A stretch of 64,000 bases of DNA from Sphingopyxis sp. PAMC25046 (lineage in GTDB: Bacteria > Pseudomonadota > Alphaproteobacteria > Sphingomonadales > Sphingomonadaceae): positions 3,410,001 through 3,474,000 of the forward strand of contig NZ_CP039250.1 in NCBI RefSeq assembly GCF_004795895.1. The letters run 5' to 3'. This document shows positions 35,913 through 44,504 of the stretch, piece by piece. The notes under the pieces are model-generated. The model worked only from the letters and a program-made list of their open reading frames with translations. It was not told the DNA's origin and made no database searches. Made by a program: the position numbers and the translations under genes. Within the stretch, counting starts at the first letter, position 1. Every line of letters begins with the position of its first letter.

Positions 35913-35993
35913 TCGATGCGCTGGCAAGCCAAACCGGATTCATTCCGGAGCAAATGCCATCGAGCTGGCGAGCATGCTTTCCACCTTGGCCGA

Positions 35994-37970
35994 TCATGAA
36001 ATCTGCGGCCCTCCCCGACCCCGGCCGATCGTCCAGCTGACGCCGCCTTCGCGCACGATGCCGGCGACGTCCTTCCCGACATGCCGGTCGAGCAACGGTT
36101 TCCAGGGCACAAGGGTAAATTCCCTGGCCTTTTCGACGACGCCATATCGGCTGCCCGCGCCATCGATCCGGCGCACGAGCCTTCCCTCGACCCGCTCGCC
36201 GTTCGCGGTCTCGGCAAACTCCTTGCCAAGCTCGCGGGCAAGGCCTCGGGCAAGCCGGAGCAATTCGCGGCGCTGGAGCGCCGCCAGCGCGCCTTTCCGG
36301 AAAGCAATCCCATCGCCCGCCGCATCGGCTAATTCCTGCTCAATCAGCCATTGCCGGCGGAGCGCGATTGCGGTGCGGACCTCGCGGCCGAAGCCCTTGT
36401 CGCGCCCCGAGGCGCGGACGCTATCTTCCGCGCCGCGCTCGAGCCAGGTCACCGCTTCGGCGCGGATCAATTTGTCGACTGGTACGGGAGACAGGATTTC
36501 GGCCGCGACGGGGCGATCCTTCGCGGCCCTTGCCTCGTGGGCGGCAGCGCGCGCGAGATGATCGCGCGCGATTGTCCAGCTGCCATCCTTCGCCCTCTCG
36601 ACCGCTCCGCCCTGGCGGCGCATCGCCTCGAGCCGCCGGACATGGGTTTCGATATAGGCCGCTGAGGCACCTGGCTCGTGCCGCAAATGGGCCGCCTCAT
36701 CGTATCGTCCGCCATTGTCTGCGGCGATCGCGGCGATCGTGCGATCGACCGCGCGCGGCCCCTGCGCCGCCGGGACGATCCGCACGATGCCATTGTCGGG
36801 CAAGGGCCCGACGGCATCCCCCTTCCCGATTGCGACATAATGGCTGCGACCGTCGAGGCCATCGACAATCAGGAAATGCCGGTCGGCGAACTCGTCAGCA
36901 AGGCCGCGCATCACGACGCGGCCGACGAGCGCCTCGGCGAGCGGCGCATCAGCGCCGTGGATGACGCGGTCGGCCGGCGCGATGCCGCGGGCGCGAGCAG
37001 AGAGTTCGCGCTGCATCGTGCGGACGATGTCGCCGCGCTCGCCCATGCGCGTCAGCGTCGCCCGCATATCCTTCGCGAGCCGCCACTGGCCGGGTGCCAC
37101 CTCGTCGGCGAGACCCAAGGCCCCGAGTTTTTGCAAGCGGCCGGCGCGGAGCGACTGGACGAAGGGGTCGCCGTGCCGCGCCGCGACGACAAGGTTGGTA
37201 TCGGCTTCGCGGAGCAGCTCGCGGTCGGCATCGATGAGCCGCTCGGCGCCGATATCGTGGCGCATCCGCGTCTCGATTTCGAGCTGCGTCCTCGGCCCGA
37301 GGTCGAGAGTCGCGATCTCGCTCGCGCGCGCCCGCAAGCCATGCGCGATATATTCGCGGGCGATGACGAGATTCGCGCCGCGATCATCCTTGCCGCGCAG
37401 CATGATATGGCTGTGCGGATGGCCCGTGTTGAAATGGTCGACCGCGACCCAGTCGAGCCGCGTCCCGAGATCGGCTTCCATCTGCGCCATTAGCCGCCGG
37501 ACGAATGGCTTGAGGTCGGCATAGAGATCGCCCTCCTCGGCCGACACGATGAAACGGAACTGGTGCCGGTCTCCGGCGCCGCGCTCGATAAAGGATTTGC
37601 CGTCGGCTATATCCTCCACGGCCGAATATAATTCGCCGGGCTGGCCCTCACGCGTCACCCCGTCGCGCTGAATATATTTGAGGTGCGCGCCGGCGGCAGC
37701 GAGTCCCTTTCCCCCGAGGCGAACAAGACGGCACTTCACGATCACGCGCCGCGCGGCATTTCGCGTGCCGGCGCGGCGCGATGCGAGCAGCCTTCCGGTC
37801 GCAGCGCCGCGCCCGATCCGGCTGCCGTCGAAGCGCGCGCGGCGCGTCGCCGTCGCGCTCGCCACCACCGCGCCGGCCGAGAGAATTCGTCCGAGATATT
37901 TGCTGGCCCGCCGGCCGCGCGTCGCGCGCATCTTGCCGAGCCGCGGTTCGAACTCGTCCTCGCCGCTCAC
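35994..37970 (-). CDS. Relaxase, VirD2-like with DUF3363 (conjugative transfer)
   Basis: A 658-residue relaxase. The start is GTG 37970 (GCGGAAA upstream), giving MSGEDEFEPRLGKMRATRGRR, the familiar N terminus of this family; the frame is open another 23 codons. The catalytic region has AHLKYIQRDG with the probable nicking Tyr99 and the metal motif HPHSHIMLRG (His184, His186, His188). The DUF3363 region and long helical C terminus follow. It would nick oriT and pilot the DNA strand. No coupling protein or VirB genes appear in the window, so the element's transfer channel must lie outside it or be supplied in trans. Confidence 0.9.
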   Translation of the reverse strand: MSGEDEFEPRLGKMRATRGRRASKYLGRILSAGAVVASATATRRARFDGSRIGRGAATGRLLASRRAGTRNAARRVIVKCRLVRLGGKGLAAAGAHLKYIQRDGVTREGQPGELYSAVEDIADGKSFIERGAGDRHQFRFIVSAEEGDLYADLKPFVRRLMAQMEADLGTRLDWVAVDHFNTGHPHSHIMLRGKDDRGANLVIAREYIAHGLRARASEIATLDLGPRTQLEIETRMRHDIGAERLIDADRELLREADTNLVVAARHGDPFVQSLRAGRLQKLGALGLADEVAPGQWRLAKDMRATLTRMGERGDIVRTMQRELSARARGIAPADRVIHGADAPLAEALVGRVVMRGLADEFADRHFLIVDGLDGRSHYVAIGKGDAVGPLPDNGIVRIVPAAQGPRAVDRTIAAIAADNGGRYDEAAHLRHEPGASAAYIETHVRRLEAMRRQGGAVERAKDGSWTIARDHLARAAAHEARAAKDRPVAAEILSPVPVDKLIRAEAVTWLERGAEDSVRASGRDKGFGREVRTAIALRRQWLIEQELADAAGDGIAFRKGALAALQRRELLRLARGLARELGKEFAETANGERVEGRLVRRIDGAGSRYGVVEKAREFTLVPWKPLLDRHVGKDVAGIVREGGVSWTIGRGRGGPQIS

Positions 37971-38141
37971 CGCCCAATTTCCGCGCCAACCCCCCGCCAC
38001 GTCGCGGGAACCCGCGGCATAGCGGCGCTCGGCCTCCACAAACGCAGAGCAGTCCCCAAGAAAAAGGATGTGCAGACAGTCGCATAGCCGCCCTCGGGGG
38101 GCTCTGCCTTTATCTTGCCATCGAGCGTCCCCGTCCCATGG

Positions 38142-38363
38142 TCACGCATATTTCTCGAGCACCGACTTGACCGCCTCACCCATCCAGGTGCGCCGCCAGA
38201 ACACCCGCTCGCAGCTTTCCTCCCAGTCCCGCCAGCATTCGATTTCGAACAGGCCCTTGGGAAGGACGTCGGCTTCATCGAAATCGAGCACGCCGGAAAG
38301 GACGAGGTCACGCTGCTCGCGATTAAGGCTAATGGCTATGCGTCGGGGCGAAGGAACAGGCAT
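38142..38363 (-). CDS. Small conserved-type ICE protein
   Basis: A 73-residue ORF (IAISLNREQRDLVLSGVLDF and GLFEIECWRDWEES) with GGAG seven bases before the ATG. Acidic and Trp-rich, without membrane helices. It lies about 170 bases upstream of the relaxase start, in the same direction, and has the composition of a genuine gene. No function is recognised. Confidence 0.55.
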   Translation of the reverse strand: MPVPSPRRIAISLNREQRDLVLSGVLDFDEADVLPKGLFEIECWRDWEESCERVFWRRTWMGEAVKSVLEKYA

Positions 38364-38474
38364 GACGTCGCTCCGGATCGATGCCGCACGGCGCCCGAAG
38401 CGCCAGCGCAGATGAGGAAAAAAGGAAGGAGCAGCGCCGCTTCGGCGCCGCTCCCGCGCGCGATCTTCGCCGCT

Positions 38475-38831
38475 TCAATCGATGCTTTCGAAGGCGCGCT
38501 CGGCCTCGCCCCGCCGCTCGAACCGCCGCAGCCCGGCCAAGGCCTCGACGCCGTCGAACGCGTCCACAAGCACGACCGCGACATAGAAGAGGCCATCGAG
38601 AAATCCGAAAACCGCCACCTGGTCGAGCACCTCGCCTTCTTCTTCAAGTCGCTCATAGGTGCCGATCCAGCGTTCGCGCTGCCGCGCTTCCCAATAGAAG
38701 TCGGCGCCCTCGGCTTCGATGAAATGGCGTGCGAGACCTTCCGCTGCGCTCCGTCCGAATGCGCCTTCGAGCCCCGAAACCAGCCGTTCGAACACCCCGT
38801 CCGAAGCCTTTGCGATAGCGATGGCGCCCAT
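38475..38831 (-). CDS. Conserved hypothetical protein of the conjugative module
   Basis: A 118-residue protein from ATG 38831, which has a perfect AAGGAGG five bases upstream (six further in-frame codons precede it). It starts MGAIAIAKASDGVFERLVSG and contains ADFYWEARQRERWIGTYERL; the C-terminal half holds a hydrophobic stretch (GFLDGLFYVAVVLVDAF) that could be one membrane helix or a buried helix. Proteins like this accompany relaxase/TraF/transglycosylase blocks of alphaproteobacterial ICEs, but the function is unknown. Confidence 0.75.
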   Translation of the reverse strand: MGAIAIAKASDGVFERLVSGLEGAFGRSAAEGLARHFIEAEGADFYWEARQRERWIGTYERLEEEGEVLDQVAVFGFLDGLFYVAVVLVDAFDGVEALAGLRRFERRGEAERAFESID

Positions 38832-38902
38832 GATTTCCTCCTTGAACAAGCGATCCCAAAGTCGGGAACCTGTCCTCGGGGACGGGGGGCGGCGCGGCTG
38901 TC

Positions 38903-38945
38903 AGGGCCGCGCGAAGCGCGCCGCGAAGCGGCGGTGGGGGAGCCG
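38903..38945. repeat. Loose copy of the ICE intergenic element
   Basis: AGGGCCG, CGAAGCG and CGAAGCGGCGG segments ending in GGAGCCG resemble the elements at 41159-41191 and 50483-50514, with extra bases inserted. It lies about 70 bases upstream of the 38831 start. Similarity is weaker than between the other two copies. Confidence 0.3.
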
Positions 38946-39059
38946 ATTTTCGAAGAAAATTGGGGGTACCGCCGGCCTTGCACAGCCGCGCCGCCGCCCG
39001 TCATACTCGGCCTTGCCGAGACGAGCCCCACCCTCCCGGCCTTGCCCGGCGCCGCGCGG

Positions 39060-39770
39060 TTACGGTTCATCGGCCGGTGCCGGTTTGCGCAGCAGGAAGA
39101 GCGATTCCGCCGGCGCCCCGGCGACATCCCGCTGGTCTCCTGCGCGCTGCGCCGGGCTCGTTTCGAGCGCGTCGTTATTTACGAGAGATGCGCGGGCCGG
39201 AACGGCTCGGCGCGAGAGGAAAATCGGATCGATCGGGCCCGCCGCGACGGCTCGCACCCCATCACGCGCCGCGTACGCGCCACGCCGCGCGGGCACCCCG
39301 CCGGTGATCTTTGCGACATATTCGCGCGTCTCGCGCGGCAGCGGGCGCCGCCGCGCGAGATAGTCGCCGTAGCGTCCGGGTCCGGCATTATAGGCAGCGA
39401 AGAGCCCCGGATATCCGAAGCGATCGTACATTTCGCGAAGATAGGCGGTACCCGCGACGATATTGTCGCGCGCATCGTACGGGTCTGGTCCGAGCCGGTA
39501 GCGCGCGCGCAGGTTCGCCCATGTCGCAGGCATGACCTGCATCAGCCCCATGGCCCCGGCGTGGCTGGTGATCGGCTTGCCTCCGAGGTGCGTGCGGCCG
39601 CCGCTCTCGGCCTCGATGACCCGCAGCACCCACGCTTCGGGAAGGCCGAAGCGCGCGGCGGCCTCGCCGACATGGGCGCGCCAGTCGCTTTCGGCGGCGG
39701 CAAGGCCCGGGGCGTATCCGAACGCCAGCGCAAGCGCCAAGGCCGCCGCCGCGCGGCTCAGCGCGCCCAT
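39060..39770 (-). CDS. Lytic transglycosylase (SLT domain), conjugation-associated
   Basis: A 236-residue periplasmic enzyme: signal peptide (residues 1-26, ALALALAFGYAPGLAAA), then an SLT lysozyme-like domain with catalytic Glu55 in VIEAESGGRTH, GAMGLMQVMPATW and FAAYNAGPGRY. It cleaves peptidoglycan to make room for the transfer apparatus, the role of VirB1 and TraN proteins. The start ATG at 39770 overlaps the 3' end of the TraF-like gene by 13 bases. The C terminus (after 160) is basic and low-complexity. Confidence 0.9.
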   Translation of the reverse strand: MGALSRAAAALALALAFGYAPGLAAAESDWRAHVGEAAARFGLPEAWVLRVIEAESGGRTHLGGKPITSHAGAMGLMQVMPATWANLRARYRLGPDPYDARDNIVAGTAYLREMYDRFGYPGLFAAYNAGPGRYGDYLARRRPLPRETREYVAKITGGVPARRGAYAARDGVRAVAAGPIDPIFLSRRAVPARASLVNNDALETSPAQRAGDQRDVAGAPAESLFLLRKPAPADEP

Positions 39771-40330
39771 AGCAGATGCGCCTTGCCAAGAATGTCGCGC
39801 GCGCGCGTCGCGCCGAAATAGCGCCCGTCGAACGAGGCGTCTTCGCCCGCCATGAGCAGAAACGCATCGTCCCGTCCGAGCCGCAGACAGCCCTCCCACC
39901 AGGGAAGGATGCGTCCGCGTGCGTCGCGCGCGCGCCGTGTAACGGCGGGTTCGCCGTTGATCGATACCATGGGCCCGCGCGCGCAAATCCGGTCGCCGCG
40001 CGCCGCGACGACGCGCTTCACGAGCGGCACATTGGCGGGCAGATAGTGGCGGCGAGCGGCGAGCGCGCGCCACGGTTCGGGCGTTCGCGCCACCACCATA
40101 TCGCCCGCCGCGACGGGCACGCCGGGGCTGACGACATAGAATCCGACCGGCGCGCTGGCGCTCGCGTTCCACACGAGGCGCGGGACCGGCGGCATCGCGA
40201 TCGTAGCGCCGAGCGCGGCGATTCCGAGAGCGCCAATCGCGAGACGGAGGCGGATTTGCTCGCGCCGGGTTCGCGCCGCGCGGATCGCATTGCCCCATGC
40301 GACATGCGGCAGATCGCGGCGTTCAGCCAT
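39758..40330 (-). CDS. S26-family signal peptidase, TraF-like
   Basis: A 190-residue membrane peptidase from ATG 40330. A cytosolic N terminus and one helix (about 31-47) precede the catalytic region: NASASAPVGFY gives Ser59, and PLVKRVVAARGD gives Lys105 of the Ser/Lys dyad. TraF of plasmid RP4 matures and cyclises the pilin TrbC; this protein probably processes the ICE pilin. It overlaps the upstream HTH gene by eight bases and the downstream transglycosylase gene by 13. Confidence 0.88.
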   Translation of the reverse strand: MAERRDLPHVAWGNAIRAARTRREQIRLRLAIGALGIAALGATIAMPPVPRLVWNASASAPVGFYVVSPGVPVAAGDMVVARTPEPWRALAARRHYLPANVPLVKRVVAARGDRICARGPMVSINGEPAVTRRARDARGRILPWWEGCLRLGRDDAFLLMAGEDASFDGRYFGATRARDILGKAHLLWAR

Positions 40331-40592
40331 CGCGCTTCTCCCCCCTCGACCGCGCGCGGTCAGCTTCCGCGGCCACCTCCGACGTCGAGCGCGACCAGAG
40401 GACGAGATCGTCGATGAGGTAACGGACATAGCGGCTGTGGCGGCGGTAACGCGGCCCCTTTCCGGTCTTTCGCAATGCCTTCATGCGCCAGGCCGAGACG
40501 CCGAGATAGGCGGCCGCCTGTTCGGTGTTGAGGTAGGGCGTGCCCCGCACCATGCCGCGCGCCCTTGCAATTTCATCGTCGTCGTCGGCCAT
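40323..40592 (-). CDS. HTH_17/AlpA-like DNA-binding protein
   Basis: An 89-residue regulator. YLNTEQAAAYLGVSAWRMKA and GPRYRRHSRYVRYLIDDLVL are the excisionase-type helix-turn-helix and wing. I chose ATG 40592 because GGAGGAA lies six bases before it; ATGs at 40607 and 40646 are in frame upstream. It leads a tightly overlapping operon with TraF and the transglycosylase and probably regulates transfer or excision. Confidence 0.82.
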   Translation of the reverse strand: MADDDDEIARARGMVRGTPYLNTEQAAAYLGVSAWRMKALRKTGKGPRYRRHSRYVRYLIDDLVLWSRSTSEVAAEADRARSRGEKRDG

Positions 40593-40758
40593 GTCGGCTT
40601 CCTCCATCGTCTCCACGGATGACGGCGGCGGCCCATATCGGGACACGCCGCGTCGTCCCGAAGATCGCGGTCGCCGCCCCCGGCGGGGAGGCTCGAAAAC
40701 GACATTATGAAAAAACGAGCCCCCCGCGGCGGACGCGCGGGGGGAGTTGAGCCGGTGC

Positions 40759-41082
40759 TCAGTCGGCGGGATTCCAGATCACGGCATAGGTGTCGTCATC
40801 GTCCTGCCCGGCGGCACGGCCGAGGTTCGCATAGAGCCGGCGCGGCCCGAATTCGGGGGCGGCGAGGCTCAGCGACACATAGGTCTTGCCCGATACTTCG
40901 CCGGTCCGGACCCAGCCCGCGCCGATCTCGACGCCCTCGGAAAAGACCCGGAAATCGGGCTGGACGTCGCTCCCCTTGTTGCGGTTCGGGCTGATCTCGA
41001 TACTCGCCCGGATCGAGAGCGTCTTGAGTTGGCCCACGAAACCCTTCTCGATGGTGCCGTTCACAAATCCGATAGCTGCCAT
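40759..41082 (-). CDS. DUF736 family protein
   Basis: A 107-residue protein with the DUF736 signature: MAAIGFVNGTIEKGFVGQLK, then IRASIEISPNRNKGSDVQPD, and GAGWVRTGEVSGKTYVSL. The family is small, beta-rich and of unknown function, and nearly always lies beside conjugative genes in alphaproteobacterial plasmids and ICEs. GGAG precedes the ATG by eight bases. A long GC-rich leader (41083-41512) lies upstream. Confidence 0.9.
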   Translation of the reverse strand: MAAIGFVNGTIEKGFVGQLKTLSIRASIEISPNRNKGSDVQPDFRVFSEGVEIGAGWVRTGEVSGKTYVSLSLAAPEFGPRRLYANLGRAAGQDDDDTYAVIWNPAD

Positions 41083-41103
41083 TGTTCGTCTCCTTCATCG
41101 CTG

Positions 41104-41120
41104 CCGGAGACCGTCTCCGG
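41104..41120. promoter_or_regulatory. Perfect inverted repeat upstream of DUF736
   Basis: CCGGAGAC, one base, GTCTCCGG. It lies 22 bases before the DUF736 start codon, so it could be a repressor operator or an mRNA hairpin just ahead of the ribosome binding site. Confidence 0.4.
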
Positions 41121-41158
41121 AGCGTGAGCAGAGACAGGCCGGGCGCCCGGGGACCGGG

Positions 41159-41191
41159 GCGCACCCGAGGGGCCGCAGCGTCAGCGGAGGA
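41159..41191. repeat. ICE intergenic element, copy upstream of DUF736
   Basis: GCGCACCCGAGGGGCCGCAG continuing CGTCAGCGGAGGA. It matches 50483-50514 at about 28 of 32 positions and sits 77 bases upstream of the DUF736 start; the other copy sits 99 bases upstream of the ArdC start, in the same relative orientation. Confidence 0.5.
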
Positions 41192-41512
41192 CGGACGGGG
41201 CCGGCCTTTTTTGGCCGCGGAACGCGGCGGCGCGAGGAGCCCGCGGCAAGCGGGCGGGGAAAAAAGCCGGCGCCGCCCGTTGCGCCCCGGTCCGCGCCCG
41301 GCCAGACCGCTCACCCGGCTCCGGACAGTCGCCGGCGAGAACGGCTAGCGACGAGCAGCAAAAGATTTTCTGCTGAACGGTCCATCGAAAAGGGCATGGC
41401 CAGCATCGCGCGAACGCGGCAAGGCGCAGCGATGTGCCACCGGATTCGCGTGGAGAAGGGCGTGCTGCCCGGACCGAAAATTCGCGCGACATCGGCTGGG
41501 CGAGGAAAGAAT

Positions 41513-41806
41513 ATGGATGGACGGGCCGAACTTCTGATCGCGGGCGACCATGGCGATCTCGACACGATCGCCGCGCGCAGCGCGGGCATCTGGATCGGGC
41601 TCGCGCTCGACGACAGCGTGCATGCCGCGCTGAGGCGCGACGGGCTCGACCCCGCCGCGCTGCGGCTGTCGGGCCCCCATCCGTTCGATTTTGCGACCGC
41701 TCCCGACGGCGGCATCCGCGTCACCGCGCGCGCGATCGATGATGTCGGCGCCGAGGCGCTTCTCGATCTGTTCCGCGTAAATTTTCTCCGCCGCCTGTTC
41801 GGCTAA
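41513..41806 (+). CDS. Small hypothetical protein
   Basis: A 97-residue ORF from ATG 41513 with AGGAAAG just upstream. It reads MDGRAELLIAGDHGDLDTIA then ARSAGIWIGLALDDSVHAAL and ends FRVNFLRRLFG. Acidic, soluble, no recognised domain. Divergent from DUF736. Coding character is reasonable and the frame is open further upstream. Confidence 0.5.
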   Translation: MDGRAELLIAGDHGDLDTIAARSAGIWIGLALDDSVHAALRRDGLDPAALRLSGPHPFDFATAPDGGIRVTARAIDDVGAEALLDLFRVNFLRRLFG

Positions 41807-41860
41807 TCGAGGCGCGTCGCAGGCAGGCGCGCCGAATTCGGGCGTAACCAATGCGCGGTA

Positions 41861-41983
41861 TCAGCCTAAAAGCGTGCGAATGGCGGCGATTGCGCCGGCG
41901 ACGAACGAGCCCCCCACGACCATGGTTGCCAGCCAGAATTCGATGGCGAGGGCACGCGACCTCCATTTGGATTCGGGTTTCAT
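41861..41983 (-). CDS. 40-residue membrane peptide
   Basis: A short ORF beginning MKPESKWRSRALAIEFWLAT with one hydrophobic helix (about 14-36) ending in AIRTLLG. The positive N terminus and central helix fit a small inner membrane protein. No good ribosome binding site is visible, so this is tentative. Confidence 0.35.
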   Translation of the reverse strand: MKPESKWRSRALAIEFWLATMVVGGSFVAGAIAAIRTLLG

Positions 41984-42243
41984 AGGCGCGATCGTGCCAG
42001 CGCCGGACGATATAGGAAAGGCTTCGCTTCGTCGCGGCCGATGCGGCCTTCAACCGCGCAAACTTGCCGCGATTGCGCAGCGCGCCGGCGCGATCCCTTC
42101 AAATTCGTGCATTCGAAGCCTGTACAACCTGCTTCGGGACGATGCGGCCCGTCAGGTTCACGCTGCGAAAGGACACTCCGGAAGCAGTGCGGCGCAGGCC
42201 GCTCTGTGCGGCTGCCTCGACCTACGGGGAACACGCCCGCGGT

Positions 42244-42669
42244 TCAGCGGCAGCGATGCCCTTGCCAGTAGCGGTCCCAGCGCGCGGCCTGGCCATCGCG
42301 GACCATTGCACAGCTGATGTCTCCCGAGCGCGGCGATGTGCAAAATGCGGCGGTTCGATTGCCGCCGGCGCCGCCTGCCGAGCGGCAGCGCAATGTGGGG
42401 CCGTTGAGCAATATATGTCCGGTCGCGCGCGTGCCGGTGCGCTCGCCGAGTAGCGATACGAGATGGTCGCGTGCGGCCACCGGATCGGCGGCGGGGCAAG
42501 GGTGGCCCGGACGGCACGACCCGTCCATTTCGCGCGCAGCGATGCCCGAGAGGCGGATGTGCGGCCCCTCGGCGCACCATATCGGCCCGTCGCCGTCCCA
42601 GACGGCGACGGGCGTACAATCGAAGGATTGACCTTCGGAAACGACCGCGGCGAACAAAAGCAGGATCAC
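42244..42669 (-). CDS. Staphylococcal-nuclease-like (thermonuclease) domain protein
   Basis: A 141-residue protein: a short hydrophobic leader, then FDCTPVAVWDGDGPIWCAEG and HIRLSGIAAREMDG, the conserved core of thermonuclease-like proteins. The Arg of IRLSGI and the Glu of AARE are present, but the Asp normally in G-I-D-A-P-E is Ala here, which may reduce or abolish catalysis. Several cysteines suggest a disulfide-bonded periplasmic protein. The GTG start overlaps the stop of the upstream gene (GTGA), so the two are coupled. Confidence 0.78.
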   Translation of the reverse strand: MILLLFAAVVSEGQSFDCTPVAVWDGDGPIWCAEGPHIRLSGIAAREMDGSCRPGHPCPAADPVAARDHLVSLLGERTGTRATGHILLNGPTLRCRSAGGAGGNRTAAFCTSPRSGDISCAMVRDGQAARWDRYWQGHRCR

Positions 42670-43175
42670 CGGTATTTGGTTACCATGATCGGATCGGCGG
42701 TAAAGACATTGACGATCTGCCCCGGCACCATCGTTGCCGACTTGCCCGTGATGATGGCGGCGCCGAGAAGCGCGCCGGCGGTGTTTCCGCGACCTTCCTG
42801 CCGATGCATGCCGCGCAGCTTGTAATTGGCCTGGTTCACGCGCACCCAGTCGAACGACAGCTCGAACTTCGCCGATTTGCCGACGATGCCCTTGCCCGTG
42901 CGCCAGGTCACCTGCGCCTCGACCGGCGAGCCGCGCGGAATGACGACGACACCCTGATATTCGACATCGTTCACGACGAGGAACTCGCGCGTCGTGCCTT
43001 CCTTCATCTTCTTCGACGTGATCTCGGACGCGGGCGTAACCTGCACCAATGTGTTGACAGGAAGCGTGACGGTTTGCGCGGCCGTTGCGGGCGCGGGCGC
43101 GGGCGCGGGCACCTCCTGTGCAAGGGCGGGCGATGCGGCGGCAAGCGCCCCGCCTAGGACAAATATGGATTTCAT
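42666..43175 (-). CDS. Secreted protein of unknown function
   Basis: A 169-residue periplasmic protein with a signal peptide (MKSIFVLGGALAAASPALAQ) and a proline/alanine-rich linker. The mature part includes NTLVQVTPASEITSKKMKEG, GVVVIPRGSPVEAQV, and a glycine/alanine-rich GRGNTAGALLGAAIITGKSA segment. A GGGGGAG site precedes the ATG. It is coupled to the thermonuclease-like gene. No function recognised. Confidence 0.75.
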   Translation of the reverse strand: MKSIFVLGGALAAASPALAQEVPAPAPAPATAAQTVTLPVNTLVQVTPASEITSKKMKEGTTREFLVVNDVEYQGVVVIPRGSPVEAQVTWRTGKGIVGKSAKFELSFDWVRVNQANYKLRGMHRQEGRGNTAGALLGAAIITGKSATMVPGQIVNVFTADPIMVTKYR

Positions 43176-43249
43176 GAAATACTCCCCCCGAATCGCTCGA
43201 TCGCGATCCTTCTGCGCGGCGATTCTAGGGCGAATATCTTGTCGTTATG

Positions 43250-43606
43250 TCAATCGCCGGTCGCATCCGCTTTGGCGGCAACGCCGCTCTCCTCGATCGA
43301 TCGGCGCAGTCCTTCGGGGGTCGCCGACCATAGCGCGGCGCGCTTCTCGATCTCCTCTGACGTGAGCACGGTGCCGTCGTTCAGCGTCTCGATCCGCACC
43401 CGCGCAATGCCGGTCTTGCGCGCGATCGTATCCCAAGACGTGCACATCTGCCCGAACCATGCGTCGAGCCGATGGTCGCCGTCGGCGATGCCGCTCGCGA
43501 CCGGGTGATCAGGCGAACAATCCGCGACTCGCTTTTCGACCCGGGCGCTCGCTCTTTCGATAGACCGGGTCGGGCGCTCGCCGAAAAGAGGACAGGACGC
43601 CCGCAT
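43250..43606 (-). CDS. Hypothetical protein with possible HTH
   Basis: A 118-residue ORF; the second half (CTSWDTIARKTGIARVRIET then LTSEEIEKRAALWSATPEGL) looks like a compact helix-turn-helix protein and carries most of the coding signal, so the true start may be internal. No clear ribosome binding site before ATG 43606. Confidence 0.5.
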   Translation of the reverse strand: MRASCPLFGERPTRSIERASARVEKRVADCSPDHPVASGIADGDHRLDAWFGQMCTSWDTIARKTGIARVRIETLNDGTVLTSEEIEKRAALWSATPEGLRRSIEESGVAAKADATGD

Positions 43607-43917
43607 TGTCCGGGCCTGGCCGCATTATTTCGGCCTGAGCCGCTTCTGTCGCGGCGTTATGGCGCGCAGCGTGGCGCTATGTTCCCTAAAATGCTCGTCA
43701 TATTCTCTGGAAATGCTCGTGGGTGCGCTGTCGGTGAGGATCACGTGCGGAAATTGCCGATGCCCGACATTCACGAACGGAAACGCCAATCGCGACGGCA
43801 GCGATAAAAATCTTCCCGGTCGAGGCCGAAGCCAACTTGCGTTACCGACAGCTTAACCAAAGCTTGATTGAGGCGACCTGATGACGGCATTATGCCCGGT
43901 ATGGGCAGGCAAAGCAG
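43607..43917. other. Intergenic region between divergent small genes
   Basis: About 310 bases with a direct repeat AAATGCTCGT (43688-43697 and 43711-43720) and a TTAACCAAAGCTTGA segment near 43852-43866 close to the following gene. No ORF was accepted. Confidence 0.4.
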
Positions 43918-44472
43918 ATGAATGAAGAACCTTCCCCCGACGACATAGGCAGGCTGCTCGCAAAGCTGACGCCTGCCGAGAGCCGGTGCCTCGAATTGGT
44001 CCCCAAGGGTCTCACTTCAAAAGAGATCGCGCGAGAAACCGGCTTTTCTCCCCACACTGTCGACGCATATCTGAAAACGGCGGCCGCCAAGCTTCGCGTC
44101 ACCAAGCGAAGCGTTGCTGCGCAGATGCTGGCAACCGCCAGAAGCCGCGAAATACCAAATTTGGTATATGAAAATTCGGCCATTCCGAATGCCGTGGGTT
44201 TCGCCGACAAGGGTGCGTCGGCAGGGGAAGGCGACGGACCTGGCGGCCTCAAACATCGCGAACTGTTCAATTCGGAATCGGTAAATTCCGAGCGCAAACC
44301 CGCATGGCTTGAGCCTCATCATCCGATCGCCAAATTCTTTGGAGGCGAGAACAGACTTCCATTGGCAAGGCGCGCGGCGTGGGTCGTCGCGCTGACCATA
44401 GGAATCGGGATCGGATTTGGCGGACTGGTGAGTGGTTTGCTGCAATTGTCCCGGCTTTTCTCGTCGCCATGA
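43918..44472 (+). CDS. LuxR-type HTH protein with C-terminal membrane helix
   Basis: A 184-residue protein. Residues 15-70 are a LuxR-type helix-turn-helix (LTPAESRCLELVPKGLTSKE then IARETGFSPHTVDAYLKTAA). A linker to about 145 is followed by one membrane helix (AAWVVALTIGIGIGFGGLVSG...). A DNA-binding head tethered to the membrane suggests a one-component sensor. A related HTH begins at 63798. It is followed by four small genes on the same strand, probably an operon. Confidence 0.8.
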   Translation: MNEEPSPDDIGRLLAKLTPAESRCLELVPKGLTSKEIARETGFSPHTVDAYLKTAAAKLRVTKRSVAAQMLATARSREIPNLVYENSAIPNAVGFADKGASAGEGDGPGGLKHRELFNSESVNSERKPAWLEPHHPIAKFFGGENRLPLARRAAWVVALTIGIGIGFGGLVSGLLQLSRLFSSP

Positions 44473-44504
44473 TCGAGTGCGCGAATGCGCGCGAAGGGGG
44501 AAAC

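Larger units (their letters stand above)
41083..41512. other. Long GC-rich noncoding leader region
   Basis: 430 bases between the divergent DUF736 and 41513 genes. It contains a perfect inverted repeat (41104-41120), the ICE intergenic element (41159-41191) and GC-rich runs. No gene is seen. Confidence 0.5.

Noticed and set aside
38850..39059. A CTCGGC-CTT-GCCGAG hairpin near 39007 considered as an oriT or terminator
   Set aside because: Short stem in very GC-rich DNA, not beside the relaxase start, no nic-like motif and no T-tract.
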